The notes under the pieces are model-generated. The model made no database searches. It saw only the letters and a list, made by a program, of their open reading frames with translations, and was not told where the DNA came from. A DNA stretch of 52,057 nt from Bacteroidales bacterium. Lineage in GTDB: Bacteria; Bacteroidota; Bacteroidia; Bacteroidales; UBA4181. Numbering within the stretch: position 1 is the first letter of the stretch; every line of letters begins with the position of its first letter. Shown here one piece after another: positions 1 through 9,475 of the stretch. A program made the translations under genes and the position numbers. The stretch is from positions 1 through 52,057 of the forward strand of contig JAFWVY010000005.1 in the NCBI GenBank assembly GCA_017523725.1. Reading direction: 5' to 3'.

Positions 1-591
1 CGTGGCGATGTAGCCCGGGCCGATGCCGTTGCACTGGATGTTGTATTCGCCGTACTCCGAGCAAATGTTGCGGGTCAGCATCTTCAGACCGCCCTTGGCA
101 GCGGCATAGGCGCTCACCGTCTCACGGCCGAGTTCGCTCATCATCGAGCAGATGTTGATGATCTTGCCCTCGCGGCGCTCCATCATTTCGGGAATGACGG
201 CACTCGAAACAATGAACGGACCCACCAGGTCGATGTCGATGACCTGCTGGAACTCCTGGCGTTTCATCTCATGCATCGGAATGCGTTTGATGATACCCGC
301 GTTGTTCACGAGGATGTCAATCTGGCCGACTTCCTTGTGGATGGTTTCCACCAGCGCCTTGACCTGGTCTTCCTTGGTCACGTCACAGATGTAGCCGTGC
401 ACGTTGTCGATGCCGGCTTCCTTGTAGGCCGCCAGACCCCGGTTGACGAGATCCTGGTTGATGTCATTGAATATGACATGGCTGATGCCGGCTGCGGCAA
501 ACGCTTTGGCGATATTGAAACCGATGCCGTACGATGCGCCCGTGATCCAGGCATTCTTGCCTTCGAGCGAAAAAGCTTTTAAACTGTCCAT
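1..591 (-). CDS. kduD: KduD-type 2-deoxy-D-gluconate / gluconate 5-dehydrogenase, 3' end cut by window
   Basis: Short-chain dehydrogenase of the KduD group, which reduces 2,5-diketo-3-deoxygluconate to 2-keto-3-deoxygluconate with NAD(P)H in the cytoplasm, the step after KduI in pectin/uronate catabolism. 197 residues are visible; the rest lies left of the window. The N-terminus has the dinucleotide motif ITGASYGIG (about residues 16-24), LVNNAGI follows near 94-100, and the catalytic Ser149 and YxxxK (Tyr162, Lys166) are intact. The ATG at 591 begins MDSLKAFSLEGKNAW, a normal family start, 9 bp after the kduI stop, so the two genes form an operon. A generic SDR is possible, but the kduI linkage makes KduD the best name. 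Confidence 0.9.
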   Translation of the reverse strand, partial: MDSLKAFSLEGKNAWITGASYGIGFNIAKAFAAAGISHVIFNDINQDLVNRGLAAYKEAGIDNVHGYICDVTKEDQVKALVETIHKEVGQIDILVNNAGIIKRIPMHEMKRQEFQQVIDIDLVGPFIVSSAVIPEMMERREGKIINICSMMSELGRETVSAYAAAKGGLKMLTRNICSEYGEYNIQCNGIGPGYIAT

Positions 592-600
592 GTTGTTGAT

Positions 601-1440
601 TTATTTTAAGTCCGTAATTTTCGAAAAGTCCTGGTCGCCGTAATCCTGGTTCTCACCGCCCATGCCCCAGATGAACGTATAGTTGCTCGTGGCGGCGGCG
701 GAATGGATCGACCACTCGGGCGAGAGCACGCCCTGGTCACCCTTCATCCAGATATGGCGGGTTTCTTCCACTTCGCCCATGAAATGACAGACCGCCTGGT
801 CTTCGGGCACCTCAAAGTAGAAATACGCCTCCATGCGGCGGCTGTGGACATGGGCCGGCATCGTGTTCCAGACAGAACCCGGTTCCAGTTCCGTCATACC
901 CATCTGCAGCTGGCAGGTGGGAATCACCTGGTTGACAAGCATGCGGTTGATGGTGCGGGCGTTGCTGCCTTCGAGCGAGCCGAGATGCATCTTGTCGGCA
1001 TCGGCCTTCGTGACCTTGCGGTCGGGATAGGTGCAGTGGGCCGTCGTGGAATTGAAATAGAACTTGGCGGGACGCTTCGGATCCTTGCTCTCGAAGATGA
1101 CATCCTTGTCGCCGCGTCCCAGATACAATGCTTCCTTGTAATCCAGGTCGTACGTGGCATCGCCGTGACGGACGACACCTGCGCCGCCGACGTTGAAAAT
1201 GCCGAGTTCCCGGCGGGTGAGGAAACAGGGCGCCTTGAGCGGATCGATGGCTTCGAGTTTCACCGGGCCGGCCACCGGCATGGCACCGCCGACCACCATT
1301 CTGTCGTACATGGAGTACACCATGTAAACATCATCGGGCGAGAAAAGTTTCTCGATCAGGAAATCCCGGCGCAACCGTTTGGTATCATAGCTTTTGGCAT
1401 CTTCGGGATGAGATGCGTAGCGAATTTCGTAATGGGTCAT
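601..1440 (-). CDS. kduI: 5-keto-4-deoxyuronate isomerase KduI
   Basis: Converts 5-keto-4-deoxyuronate to 2,5-diketo-3-deoxygluconate, the first intracellular step after unsaturated uronates are released from pectin. At 279 residues it has the usual family length. The metal-binding part of the cupin fold is visible in the C-terminal half as PAHVHSRRMEAYFYFE (two His and a Glu) followed by WSIHSAA, which supplies the last His. The start at 1440 gives MTHYEIRYASHPEDAKSYDT, as in other KduI proteins. It is the first gene of a kduI-kduD pair and is divergent from the glycosyltransferase gene. A degenerate -7 box lies about 45 bp upstream. Confidence 0.95.
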   Translation of the reverse strand: MTHYEIRYASHPEDAKSYDTKRLRRDFLIEKLFSPDDVYMVYSMYDRMVVGGAMPVAGPVKLEAIDPLKAPCFLTRRELGIFNVGGAGVVRHGDATYDLDYKEALYLGRGDKDVIFESKDPKRPAKFYFNSTTAHCTYPDRKVTKADADKMHLGSLEGSNARTINRMLVNQVIPTCQLQMGMTELEPGSVWNTMPAHVHSRRMEAYFYFEVPEDQAVCHFMGEVEETRHIWMKGDQGVLSPEWSIHSAAATSNYTFIWGMGGENQDYGDQDFSKITDLK

Positions 1441-1482
1441 TGCTGTATGGATTTAAAAGTTAATCTAAAGTGGTTTGAATGG

Positions 1483-1490
1483 CGAAGATA
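1483..1490 (-). promoter_or_regulatory. possible -7 box for kduI
   Basis: On the minus strand this reads TATCTTCG, one base from the Bacteroidota -7 consensus TAnnTTTG, and sits 43 bp before the kduI start. No good -33 element is seen at the expected distance, so this is tentative. Confidence 0.4.
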
Positions 1491-1641
1491 ACGTTTTTCA
1501 TTCAAACGGCCAACGTTTTTTTTATCCAGGCTACGGTTTGACGACCTCCCCGGTCACTCTCCGGCAGGGGCCAAATATCCCCGCTGCAGATATTGACTTT
1601 CTTCAGAAAAATTACGTTCTTTGCCGTCTATATCATCATTC

Positions 1642-4600
1642 ATGGACTGGACCTTTCGAAAAACAAACACCCTGGCGGGATGCCTGACAGGATGTGCCGC
1701 ATTCATAGTGTATTTCATGACGATGGAACCCACCGTCAGTTTCTGGGATTGCGGAGAATTCATCTCCACCGCCTTCAAACTCGAGGTGGGACATCCGCCG
1801 GGAGCACCGTTCTTCATGCTGCTCGGCCGCATCTTCACCCTTTTCGCGGGTGGTGACACATCCGCCGTCGCTGCGACGGTCAACACGCTCTCCGCCCTCT
1901 GCAGCGGCGTGACCATCATGTTCCTGTTCTGGACCATCACGCATCTGGCCCGCAAGATGGTGCAGAATGCAGACAGCACGGCCGGCCGGTGCGCCGTCAT
2001 AGGCGCCGGGCTGCTCGGTTCGCTGGCCTACACATTCTCCGACACCTTCTGGTTCTCGGCCGTTGAGGCGGAAGTCTACGGCTGTTCCTCCCTGTTTACA
2101 GCCATTGTCTTCTGGGCCATCCTGCGATGGGAGGACGAAGCCGACACGCCGCATGCCGACCGCTGGCTGATTCTGATCGCCTACCTGATGGGCATTTCCA
2201 TCGGCGTGCATCTGCTGAACCTGCTGGCCATTCCCGCCATTGTGCTGGTCTATTATTTCAGGAAGTTCCAGCCGTCGGTCAAAGGTGCGGCAGCCGCTCT
2301 CGCCGTTTCTGCCGCCATCCTCGCCACCATTCTGTATGTCATCATTCCCGGGGTTGTTTCGGCCGCCGCCGCCATTGAATTGATGTTTGTTCAGGGAATG
2401 CACCTGCCGCTTTATTCCGGCGTAGCCGTTTATGCCATCATCCTGATCGGCGCCCTGTGCTTCGGACTGATTTACACGTTGCGCAAAGGCAAAGTGCTGG
2501 CTAACACGATACTGCTGGCCGTCACCGTCATCCTGATCGGCTACAGTTCGTACGCAGTCACCGTCATCCGGTCGAATGCCCAGCCGCCGATGGACCAGAA
2601 CAATCCAGAGAACCTGTTCTCGTTGCAATACTATCTCAACCGCGAACAGTACGGCGACCGGCCGTTGCTGTCGGGCCCGTATTTCAACGCGCCGCCGCTG
2701 GATATCAAGGAAGGCAAGCGGCAATACGCGCTCGAAGACGGAGCCTACACGGTCATCGGAGAGAAACTCAGCTACGAATACGACAAGCGGTTCACGACGC
2801 TGTTCCCGCGCATGTACAGCCGCGACAGCCGCCACGTTGCGCAATACAAGCAATGGGGTAACATCAAGGGCCGGCCGGTCAAGGTGACGCAGGGCGGCAA
2901 GCAGGAAACCGTCTATTGTCCGACATTCGGAGAGAATCTCCGGTTCTTCTTCTCGTATCAGCTGGGACACATGTATTTCCGCTATTTCATGTGGAATTTC
3001 GCCGGCCGGCAGAACGACCATCAGGCCGACGGCGGTCCGCTGAACGGCAACTGGATCAGCGGTATCCGGCCGCTCGACGAAGCCCGGCTGGGGCCGCAGG
3101 AACTGCCCAGACTGCTCGAGAACAAGGGCCGCAACACCTATTTCCTGCTGCCGCTGCTGTTCGGCCTTATCGGTCTCTGGTATCAGTACAAACGGCGGCA
3201 ACACGATTTCTGGGTGGTCTTCACGCTCTTCTTCCTCACCGGTATTGCCATTGTCATCTACCTGAACCAGACACCATTACAACCGCGTGAACGGGATTAT
3301 GCCTATGCCGGTTCGTTCTATGCGTTCACCATCTGGATCGGACTCGGACTGATTGCCGTGCTCCGGGCTCTGCCCGAAAAAATAGCCGACTGGAAGACAA
3401 CCGTGCTCTGCAGCGTGGTCTGCCTGCTGCTCGTACCGGGACTCATGGCCAGCCAGAACTGGGACGACCACGACCGCTCCGGCCGCTACATCGTCCGTGA
3501 TGTCGGTGCCAATTATCTCAACACCTGCGAGAAAGACGCCATCCTCTTTACCAACGGCGACAACGACACCTTCCCGCTCTGGTATGCCCAGGAGGTCGAA
3601 GGCATCCGCACCGATGTGCGGGTGGTCAACCTGAGCTATCTGGCCGCCGACTGGTACATCGACCAGATGCAGCGCCAGTCCTATGAGTCCGCACCGCTGC
3701 CGCTGGGTATGACGCACAGTCAGTATAAAACCGGCACGCGCGACGCGGCCTATATCATCGACCGCTTCGCCGGCGACACCGTCAGTCGGAAAGATGCCAT
3801 GGACTTTATGCTGAGCGACAGCAAACAGTCCAAGACCATCCCCGGCGTCAAGGACGAGGTCGTCCACATCCCGGCCAAGAACGTGTTCATCCCGGTGGAC
3901 CGGCAGAAAGTCATCGACAAGGGCATCGTACAGGCGCGCGACAGCGCCGCCATACTCCCCCGTCTGGAATGGGCGCTGCGCGGCGAATCGTCCTATGGCA
4001 ACGAACGCATCTTCAAGAACGCCATCGCCATGCTGGGCATCCTGGCCAACAACGACTGGGAACGGCCCGTTTATTTCACCATCACGACCGGCCGCAGCCA
4101 GTTCCAGAACCTGACGCCTTTCCTCCGGCTGGACGGGCTGGACTACCAGGTCGTGCCGGTCAGGGCCCCCTTGCGCGAAGACACCCAGTTGGGCAGCATC
4201 GACACCGATGTGCTGTACGACCGCCTGATGAGTTTCAAGTGGGGCAACGTAAACGACCCGAGGGTCTATATCGAAGAGAACACCTGGAACATGCTGGTGC
4301 ACTACCGCTCCATCTACGCGCGGCTGGCCGAGGCACTGGTGAACGAAGGGAAGAACGACAAGGCCGTGGAGGTGCTCGATTACTGCCTGGAGCAGATTCC
4401 GGCGGAAATCATGCCCATCGACGCCTACAACCTCGCGGTCATCGAACAGTATTACAGGGCCGGCGCCAGTGAAAAAGCCAACGAATACAGCCTGACGGCG
4501 TTCCTCGACGCCGTCGAGATGTACAACTATCTGGACAGTTTCCCGAAGAAATACGCGACCGCCATCGATCAGAAACTGCGCGAGAACTCTTACACCATAT

Positions 4601-4680
4601 ACCAGTTGCGGGACCTGGCCGCACAATACGGCCAGACCGAACTCGAAAAAACCTATCAACGTTTTACCCAAGGACAATAA
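1642..4680 (+). CDS. DUF2723 / TMEM260-like membrane glycosyltransferase (GT-C fold)
   Basis: Large inner-membrane protein of 1,012 residues. The N-terminal motif [15 protein letters not shown], then [11 protein letters not shown] (about residues 30-60), is the DUF2723 signature; the acidic DCGE stretch resembles the first-loop catalytic acids of GT-C enzymes. About ten hydrophobic segments occupy residues 10-330 and 490-610, followed by a soluble C-terminal part ending in helical, TPR-like sequence. Human TMEM260 of this family is a protein O-mannosyltransferase; the bacterial substrate is unknown to me, so protein O-mannosylation is inference. The ATG at 1642 (MDWTFRKTN) is preferred over an upstream TTG at 1621. 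It lies 10 bp before metK and is probably co-transcribed with it. Confidence 0.85.
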   Translation: MDWTFRKTNTLAGCLTGCAAFIVYFMTMEPTVSFWDCGEFISTAFKLEVGHPPGAPFFMLLGRIFTLFAGGDTSAVAATVNTLSALCSGVTIMFLFWTITHLARKMVQNADSTAGRCAVIGAGLLGSLAYTFSDTFWFSAVEAEVYGCSSLFTAIVFWAILRWEDEADTPHADRWLILIAYLMGISIGVHLLNLLAIPAIVLVYYFRKFQPSVKGAAAALAVSAAILATILYVIIPGVVSAAAAIELMFVQGMHLPLYSGVAVYAIILIGALCFGLIYTLRKGKVLANTILLAVTVILIGYSSYAVTVIRSNAQPPMDQNNPENLFSLQYYLNREQYGDRPLLSGPYFNAPPLDIKEGKRQYALEDGAYTVIGEKLSYEYDKRFTTLFPRMYSRDSRHVAQYKQWGNIKGRPVKVTQGGKQETVYCPTFGENLRFFFSYQLGHMYFRYFMWNFAGRQNDHQADGGPLNGNWISGIRPLDEARLGPQELPRLLENKGRNTYFLLPLLFGLIGLWYQYKRRQHDFWVVFTLFFLTGIAIVIYLNQTPLQPRERDYAYAGSFYAFTIWIGLGLIAVLRALPEKIADWKTTVLCSVVCLLLVPGLMASQNWDDHDRSGRYIVRDVGANYLNTCEKDAILFTNGDNDTFPLWYAQEVEGIRTDVRVVNLSYLAADWYIDQMQRQSYESAPLPLGMTHSQYKTGTRDAAYIIDRFAGDTVSRKDAMDFMLSDSKQSKTIPGVKDEVVHIPAKNVFIPVDRQKVIDKGIVQARDSAAILPRLEWALRGESSYGNERIFKNAIAMLGILANNDWERPVYFTITTGRSQFQNLTPFLRLDGLDYQVVPVRAPLREDTQLGSIDTDVLYDRLMSFKWGNVNDPRVYIEENTWNMLVHYRSIYARLAEALVNEGKNDKAVEVLDYCLEQIPAEIMPIDAYNLAVIEQYYRAGASEKANEYSLTAFLDAVEMYNYLDSFPKKYATAIDQKLRENSYTIYQLRDLAAQYGQTELEKTYQRFTQGQ

Positions 4681-4690
4681 ACTCAGCACC

Positions 4691-6013
4691 ATGGCATACT
4701 TGTTTACATCCGAATCCGTTTCCGAAGGCCATCCGGACAAAGTGGCCGACCAGATATCCGACGCCATTCTGGACGAATTCCTGGCGTTCGACCCCGATTC
4801 CAAAGTCGCCTGCGAAACCCTGGTCACAACCGGGCAGGTGGTTCTGGCCGGCGAGGTGAAATCGAAAGCCTATGTCGATCTGCAGGAGGTGGCGCGGAAC
4901 GTCATCCAGCGTATCGGTTACACCAAAGGGGAATACATGTTCGAAAGCAATTCCTGCGGCATTTTTTCGGCCATCCACGAACAGTCGGATGACATCAACC
5001 GCGGCGTGGACGGCCAGGCGCAGAAAGACCCGATGAACCAGGGCGCCGGCGACCAGGGCATGGTGTTCGGATACGCCTGCAACGAGACCGAGGATTTCAT
5101 GCCCCTCGCCATTTATCTGGCACACCGCATCCTGCAGGAGCTCTCCGCCATCCGGCGCGAAGGCCGCGAAATGACCTATCTGCGGCCGGACGCCAAGTCG
5201 CAGGTCACTGTCGAATACGACGACAACGGCAAACCACTGCGCATCGACACCATCGTCCTCTCTACGCAACACGACGATTTTATCACGGCCGGAGAAGGAC
5301 GCACGCAGGAGCAGGCCGACCAGGCCATGTGCGACCGGATCCGCGAGGATGTCATGCACATCCTGATGCCGCGCGTTCTTGACTGTCTCAGCGCAGCCAA
5401 CCGCAAACTCTTCGAGAAAGGAGTCCACGACGACAAAACCAACCCCAAAGGCTACAAACTCCATGTGAATCCCACCGGCAAGTTTGTCATCGGCGGTCCG
5501 CACGGCGACACCGGTCTGACCGGACGCAAAATCATCGTCGATACATACGGCGGCAAAGGGGCCCACGGCGGCGGCGCCTTCTCGGGTAAAGACCCGTCGA
5601 AGGTGGACCGTTCGGCCGCTTATGCGGCGCGTCACATCGCCAAGAATCTGGTCGCCGCAGGCGTGGCCGACGAGGTGCTTGTGCAGGTTTCGTATGCCAT
5701 CGGCATCGCAGAGCCTGTCAGCATTTATATCGACACCTGCGGCACTTCGCACATCCAGTGCACCGACGGCGAAATCGCCCGGAAGGTGGGGAAGATCTTC
5801 GACCTGCGGCCCAAAGCCATCGAAGAACGGCTGCACCTCCGGCTGCCCATCTATTCGGAAACGGCATCATACGGCCACATGGGCCGCAAGCCGTTGAAAA
5901 TCACCAAGAAGTTCTCCTCACGCTACGAAGGAGACAAAGAAATCGAAGTGGAACTTTTCACCTGGGAGAAACTGGATTACGTCGATACGCTCAGGAAAGC
6001 ATTCGCGATGTAA
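4691..6013 (+). CDS. metK: S-adenosylmethionine synthase MetK
   Basis: Makes S-adenosylmethionine from methionine and ATP in the cytoplasm. The 440-residue protein shows the full set of family motifs: [10 protein letters not shown] at residues 7-16, [12 protein letters not shown] near 117-128, [13 protein letters not shown] near 265-277 and the P-loop-like [20 protein letters not shown] near 290-310. It is longer than the enterobacterial enzyme because of insertions usual in Bacteroidota. It directly follows the DUF2723 gene and ends at a strong terminator. No SAM riboswitch is visible in the 10-bp gap upstream. Confidence 0.98.
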   Translation: MAYLFTSESVSEGHPDKVADQISDAILDEFLAFDPDSKVACETLVTTGQVVLAGEVKSKAYVDLQEVARNVIQRIGYTKGEYMFESNSCGIFSAIHEQSDDINRGVDGQAQKDPMNQGAGDQGMVFGYACNETEDFMPLAIYLAHRILQELSAIRREGREMTYLRPDAKSQVTVEYDDNGKPLRIDTIVLSTQHDDFITAGEGRTQEQADQAMCDRIREDVMHILMPRVLDCLSAANRKLFEKGVHDDKTNPKGYKLHVNPTGKFVIGGPHGDTGLTGRKIIVDTYGGKGAHGGGAFSGKDPSKVDRSAAYAARHIAKNLVAAGVADEVLVQVSYAIGIAEPVSIYIDTCGTSHIQCTDGEIARKVGKIFDLRPKAIEERLHLRLPIYSETASYGHMGRKPLKITKKFSSRYEGDKEIEVELFTWEKLDYVDTLRKAFAM

Positions 6014-6054
6014 TAAGGATAAAGACAGGTTTCATACATCCGCATAGTAACCAT

Positions 6055-6092
6055 AAAAAAAGCGGCCGACAATGAATTGTCAGCCGCTTTTT
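6055..6092. terminator. bidirectional terminator between metK and tRNA-Glu
   Basis: A GC-rich inverted repeat (AGCGGCCGACAAT paired with ATTGTCAGCCGCT, one mismatch) is flanked by A6 on the left and T6 on the right, so it can act as an intrinsic terminator in both directions, for metK (plus) and tRNA-Glu (minus). Confidence 0.9.
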
Positions 6093-6094
6093 TG

Positions 6095-6166
6095 TAGTCT
6101 GTAGGGGATTCGAACCCCTATGGCAAGAATGAAAATCTTGAATCCTAACCCTTAGATGAACAGACC
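6095..6166 (-). tRNA. tRNA-Glu (UUC)
   Basis: The minus strand folds into a cloverleaf: acceptor GGTCTGT / ACAGACT, anticodon stem CAAGA/TCTTG with loop TTTTCAT (anticodon TTC), and T-arm AGGGG-TTCGAAT-CCCCT. The discriminator is A; no CCA is encoded. The gene is 72 nt long and is preceded by a good -7 box. Confidence 0.96.
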
Positions 6167-6188
6167 GTAGCGCTGTAAAAACGCGGGG

Positions 6189-6196
6189 CAAAGGTA
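6189..6196 (-). promoter_or_regulatory. -7 box of the tRNA-Glu promoter
   Basis: The minus strand reads TACCTTTG, a perfect match to TAnnTTTG, 22 bp upstream of the mature tRNA 5' end. Confidence 0.8.
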
Positions 6197-6268
6197 GTTA
6201 TTCTTTTTTGAAAACAAATAGGCCGGTAAAAAATTTCGGGAAACGCGTCATATTTTTCGGATTCGCTG

Positions 6269-6276
6269 TAAATTTG
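6269..6276 (+). promoter_or_regulatory. -7 box of the RNase R gene
   Basis: TAAATTTG matches TAnnTTTG. The expected start point near 6283 lies after an in-frame TTG at 6281, which favours the ATG at 6314 as the real start. Confidence 0.7.
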
Positions 6277-6313
6277 GAGATTGTTAACCGGCAAACGCCC
6301 AAATTCCATCCCT

Positions 6314-8716
6314 ATGGCAACCGAAAAGAAACCGCATACGCCGAAAAAGAAACGCACGACACGGCGTGAACTCGCTGACATCGTTTCCGAGATCTTCAGA
6401 CAGTCCCCCGACACCGTCTTCAACTACCGGCAGCTTTCCAAACGCGCCGGCGTCAAAGACACGCCAACCCGGGAAATGCTGGCCGACATCGTCCGGCAGA
6501 TGCTGGAGGACGACCTGCTGCTCGAAGCGCCCAAGGGACGTTTCAGACTCAAGCACACCGCATCGCAAAGCGTCATCACCGGCAAGGTGGACATCACGTC
6601 GTACGGCAACGGCTACATCATTTCCGACGATACCGAAGACGATGTCTATGTGTCGCAGAAGAACCTGCGGCAGGCCCTGCACGGCGACACCGTGCGCGTC
6701 CAGCTCTATGCGCGCAAGAAAGGTGCGCGGGCGGAAGGCCAGGTCATCGAGATTGTCAAGCGTGCCCGGGAGAACTTCGTAGGCACCATCGTCACGTCGG
6801 AAGCCTTCGCGTTCATGATTCCCGATACGCGGACCATGCATTACGATTTCTTCATCCCCAACGACAAACTCAACGGTGCCAAAGACGGACAGAAAGTGGT
6901 CGCCCGCATCGTCGAATGGTCGCACCGGGCCAAGAATCCGGTGGCGGAAGTCGTCCAGGTACTGGGCTATCCGGGAGAGAACGAGACCGAAATGCACGCC
7001 ATCCTTGCCGAATACAACCTGCCCCACAAGTTTCCGGACAATGTGGAGCAGGAAGCGGAGCGGCTTGATGACGGCATTACGCCGGCGGAAATCGCCCGCC
7101 GCCGCGACTTCCGGGGTGTACCCACCTTTACCATCGACCCGACCGATGCCAAGGATTTCGACGATGCCTTGTCCATCCGGCCGGTTGCCGACGGATTGTG
7201 GGAAGTCGGCATCCATATCGCCGATGTCACGTTTTACATCAAGAAAGGTTCCCGGCTCGACGAGGAAGCCATCCGGCGGGGCACCTCCGTCTATCTGGTC
7301 GACCGCGTCGTACCGATGCTGCCCGAACGGCTGTCGAACGGTATCTGCTCGCTGCGGCCCGACGAAGACAAACTCTGCTTCTCCGCCGTCTTTGAAATGG
7401 ACAATTCTGCCCAGATCGTAAAACAGTGGTTCGGACGGACCGTCATCCGGTCGGGACACCGTTTCGACTACGAAGAGGCACAGCGGGTGATTGATACCGG
7501 CGAGGGACCTTTCGCAACCGAAATCCAGAAACTGAACGAATTGGCGCAGATAATCCGGAAGGAACGATTCCAGCACGGATCCATCAATTTCGAACGGCCG
7601 GAACCTAAGTTCATCCTGGATGAGAATGGCAAACCGACCGGCGTGTATTACAAGGAATACATGCCTTCGAACGAACTGATAGAGGAATTCATGCTGACGG
7701 CCAACAAACAGGTAGCCTCGTTCTGCGCGGGTCTTCTCAAAGTGGAAAGCCCCGAGCGCATCGGCAAGGGCAAGGCGGCCGTGTACCGGGTGCACGATGC
7801 CCCGAACCTGGAGAAGCTGCAGCAATTCTCGACATTCATCTCGAAATTCGGCTATCATCTGCCCGTCGGCACCAAAAAGAACGTGATGTCTGCCCTCAAC
7901 CGGGTCGTCAGGGAATCCCAGGGCACGGCCACGGAGAACCTGGTCGGCACGCTGGCGCTCCGTTGCATGGCCAAGGCGGTCTATTCCACGGAGAACATCG
8001 GACACTACGGATTGGGGTTCAAGTATTACACGCACTTCACATCGCCCATCCGCCGCTATCCCGATATGATGGTGCACCGCCTGCTGCAGTATTATCTGGA
8101 CGGACAGGGCGAACGCCCGGACGTCGAGAAACTCTCCGAACTGTGCGACCAATGTTCTGACTGCGAGAAACGGGCGGCCGACGCCGAACGCTCCTCCATC
8201 AAATACAAGCAGGTCGAGTTCTTGAGCGACAAGATCGGCCAGCAGTTCAACGGAACCATTTCCGGCGTCACCGAATGGGGCATCTATGTGGAACTGGACG
8301 ACAACAAATGCGAAGGCATGATCCACATCCGTGACCTGACGGACGACATTTACTATTTCGACGAGGAGAACTACCGCATGGCCGGCAAATACACCGGACG
8401 GCAGTTCCAGTTGGGAGACCGCATCAAGATCGAGGTGTGGAAAGCCAATCTGCTCAAGAAACAGCTGGACTTCCATCTGGCCGATGAAGCACCGGCCGAA
8501 AGGCCGCTCGGCACCGGTCCGGAAGAAACGGAGTTTTATGTGGCCAAACCGCTGGGACCGGCCAACGGCAGACGCTCAGGGAATATTTCCGGACGCTCAG
8601 GAAACGCCGACAGACGTACCGGGAAAACCACCGGACGCACTGGAAAAGCCAGCGGACGGACGGACCGCAGCAACGGGAACGGACAGAAACCGTCCCGTCA
8701 GAAACGGAAAAGATAG
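6314..8716 (+). CDS. rnr: ribonuclease R (RNB/S1 3'-5' exoribonuclease)
   Basis: Processive 3'-5' exoribonuclease that degrades structured RNA. The 800-residue protein has an N-terminal helix-turn-helix-like part (about 1-75), OB-fold cold-shock domains (about 80-240), the RNB catalytic domain with DPTDAKDFDDALS (about 273-285) carrying the metal-binding Asp cluster, and an S1 domain near 645-720 (FNGTISGVTEWGIYVELDD). The final ~45 residues are a basic, low-complexity tail of Gly-Arg-Ser/Thr-Gly units. The ATG at 6314 (MATEKKPHTPKKKRTT) is chosen because the promoter box leaves no transcript for the upstream TTG. Confidence 0.96.
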   Translation: MATEKKPHTPKKKRTTRRELADIVSEIFRQSPDTVFNYRQLSKRAGVKDTPTREMLADIVRQMLEDDLLLEAPKGRFRLKHTASQSVITGKVDITSYGNGYIISDDTEDDVYVSQKNLRQALHGDTVRVQLYARKKGARAEGQVIEIVKRARENFVGTIVTSEAFAFMIPDTRTMHYDFFIPNDKLNGAKDGQKVVARIVEWSHRAKNPVAEVVQVLGYPGENETEMHAILAEYNLPHKFPDNVEQEAERLDDGITPAEIARRRDFRGVPTFTIDPTDAKDFDDALSIRPVADGLWEVGIHIADVTFYIKKGSRLDEEAIRRGTSVYLVDRVVPMLPERLSNGICSLRPDEDKLCFSAVFEMDNSAQIVKQWFGRTVIRSGHRFDYEEAQRVIDTGEGPFATEIQKLNELAQIIRKERFQHGSINFERPEPKFILDENGKPTGVYYKEYMPSNELIEEFMLTANKQVASFCAGLLKVESPERIGKGKAAVYRVHDAPNLEKLQQFSTFISKFGYHLPVGTKKNVMSALNRVVRESQGTATENLVGTLALRCMAKAVYSTENIGHYGLGFKYYTHFTSPIRRYPDMMVHRLLQYYLDGQGERPDVEKLSELCDQCSDCEKRAADAERSSIKYKQVEFLSDKIGQQFNGTISGVTEWGIYVELDDNKCEGMIHIRDLTDDIYYFDEENYRMAGKYTGRQFQLGDRIKIEVWKANLLKKQLDFHLADEAPAERPLGTGPEETEFYVAKPLGPANGRRSGNISGRSGNADRRTGKTTGRTGKASGRTDRSNGNGQKPSRQKRKR

Positions 8717-8722
8717 AACAGG

Positions 8723-9457
8723 CTATCGGACGGAGGTCTGCCCCGTCATGTACATTTCGTACCGGGCCATCACCGACCGGACATAGGAGAATGCCTCGCT
8801 GCCGCGGCAATAGCCGTTGCGTACTTCGGGGCGTGTATAGACCTCCGGCAACGACTTGCTGAGGAGGCAGGAGTCCACATTATTGTCCCACACCGTGGTT
8901 TCCTTCCCCGCACTTTCAGCCAGGCGCACGGCATCAAACACATGGCCGGGCCCCACATTGTACGAAGCCAGAATGAACTTGATGCGCTCCTTCTCGTCAG
9001 GTGTCACGCGGGTCATCAGCCGGTCCAGATAGGCCAGATAGCGCACCCCGGCGGCAATCTGTTCCTCGGCGCTGGACGTGGTGTCGATACCGAAGCGGGC
9101 GCCGGTGTCCGGCATCAGCTGCATCAGCCCGAACGCACCTTGCGGCGAACGCGCCTCCGGATTGAACCGCGACTCCTGGTACATGACGGACGCCAGCAAC
9201 TGCCAGTCCCAGCCAATCTCATCGCTGTACTTCTTCAGCAGGTGGTCATACGCCGAAATGGTGATGGCAGGCCGCAGCTCTGGCAGCGGTTCCTCCGGCT
9301 CGCACGGCGGGAGCAGCTTCGTCAGACTGTCCGCGACAGCCTGCAGCGCCATCCCGCCAGCTGCCTCATGTTCCCGCACCGGCACGACGGCCAGAAGGGC
9401 CACCGCCAGGACGAGAAACAAGGGTTTCAAGAAATTACTCAGTTTTTGCATATTCAT
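8723..9457 (-). CDS. lytic transglycosylase, SLT/MltF type
   Basis: Peptidoglycan-cleaving enzyme that forms 1,6-anhydromuramyl ends. The 244-residue protein begins with a hydrophobic export signal (about residues 8-28), followed by a Slt domain: MYQESRF with the catalytic Glu near residue 93, GAFGLMQLMP near 106-115, and the downstream YNVGPGHV motif near 168. It lacks the N-terminal solute-binding domain of full MltF. It starts 18 bp after the Porin_10 gene stop, so the two are probably one transcript, and it is convergent with rnr at a 6-bp gap. Confidence 0.9.
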   Translation of the reverse strand: MNMQKLSNFLKPLFLVLAVALLAVVPVREHEAAGGMALQAVADSLTKLLPPCEPEEPLPELRPAITISAYDHLLKKYSDEIGWDWQLLASVMYQESRFNPEARSPQGAFGLMQLMPDTGARFGIDTTSSAEEQIAAGVRYLAYLDRLMTRVTPDEKERIKFILASYNVGPGHVFDAVRLAESAGKETTVWDNNVDSCLLSKSLPEVYTRPEVRNGYCRGSEAFSYVRSVMARYEMYMTGQTSVR

Positions 9458-9475
9458 CAGAATTATCGCATGCCG

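Noticed and set aside
4681..4690. SAM riboswitch before metK
   Set aside because: The gap to the upstream gene is only 10 bp, and no conserved riboswitch core is present.
1636..4827. Two long minus-strand frames (522 and 516 codons) opposite the DUF2723 gene and metK start
   Set aside because: They are antisense shadows of genes with clear family motifs and have low-complexity Asp/Gly/His-rich translations.
6284..8476. Long minus-strand open frame (730 codons) opposite RNase R
   Set aside because: It mirrors the intact, motif-complete rnr gene; long antisense frames are expected in GC-rich coding DNA, and the translation has no recognisable domain.
8550..8716. CRISPR-like repeats at the end of rnr
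   Set aside because: The repeats are in frame, degenerate and coding, with no spacers.
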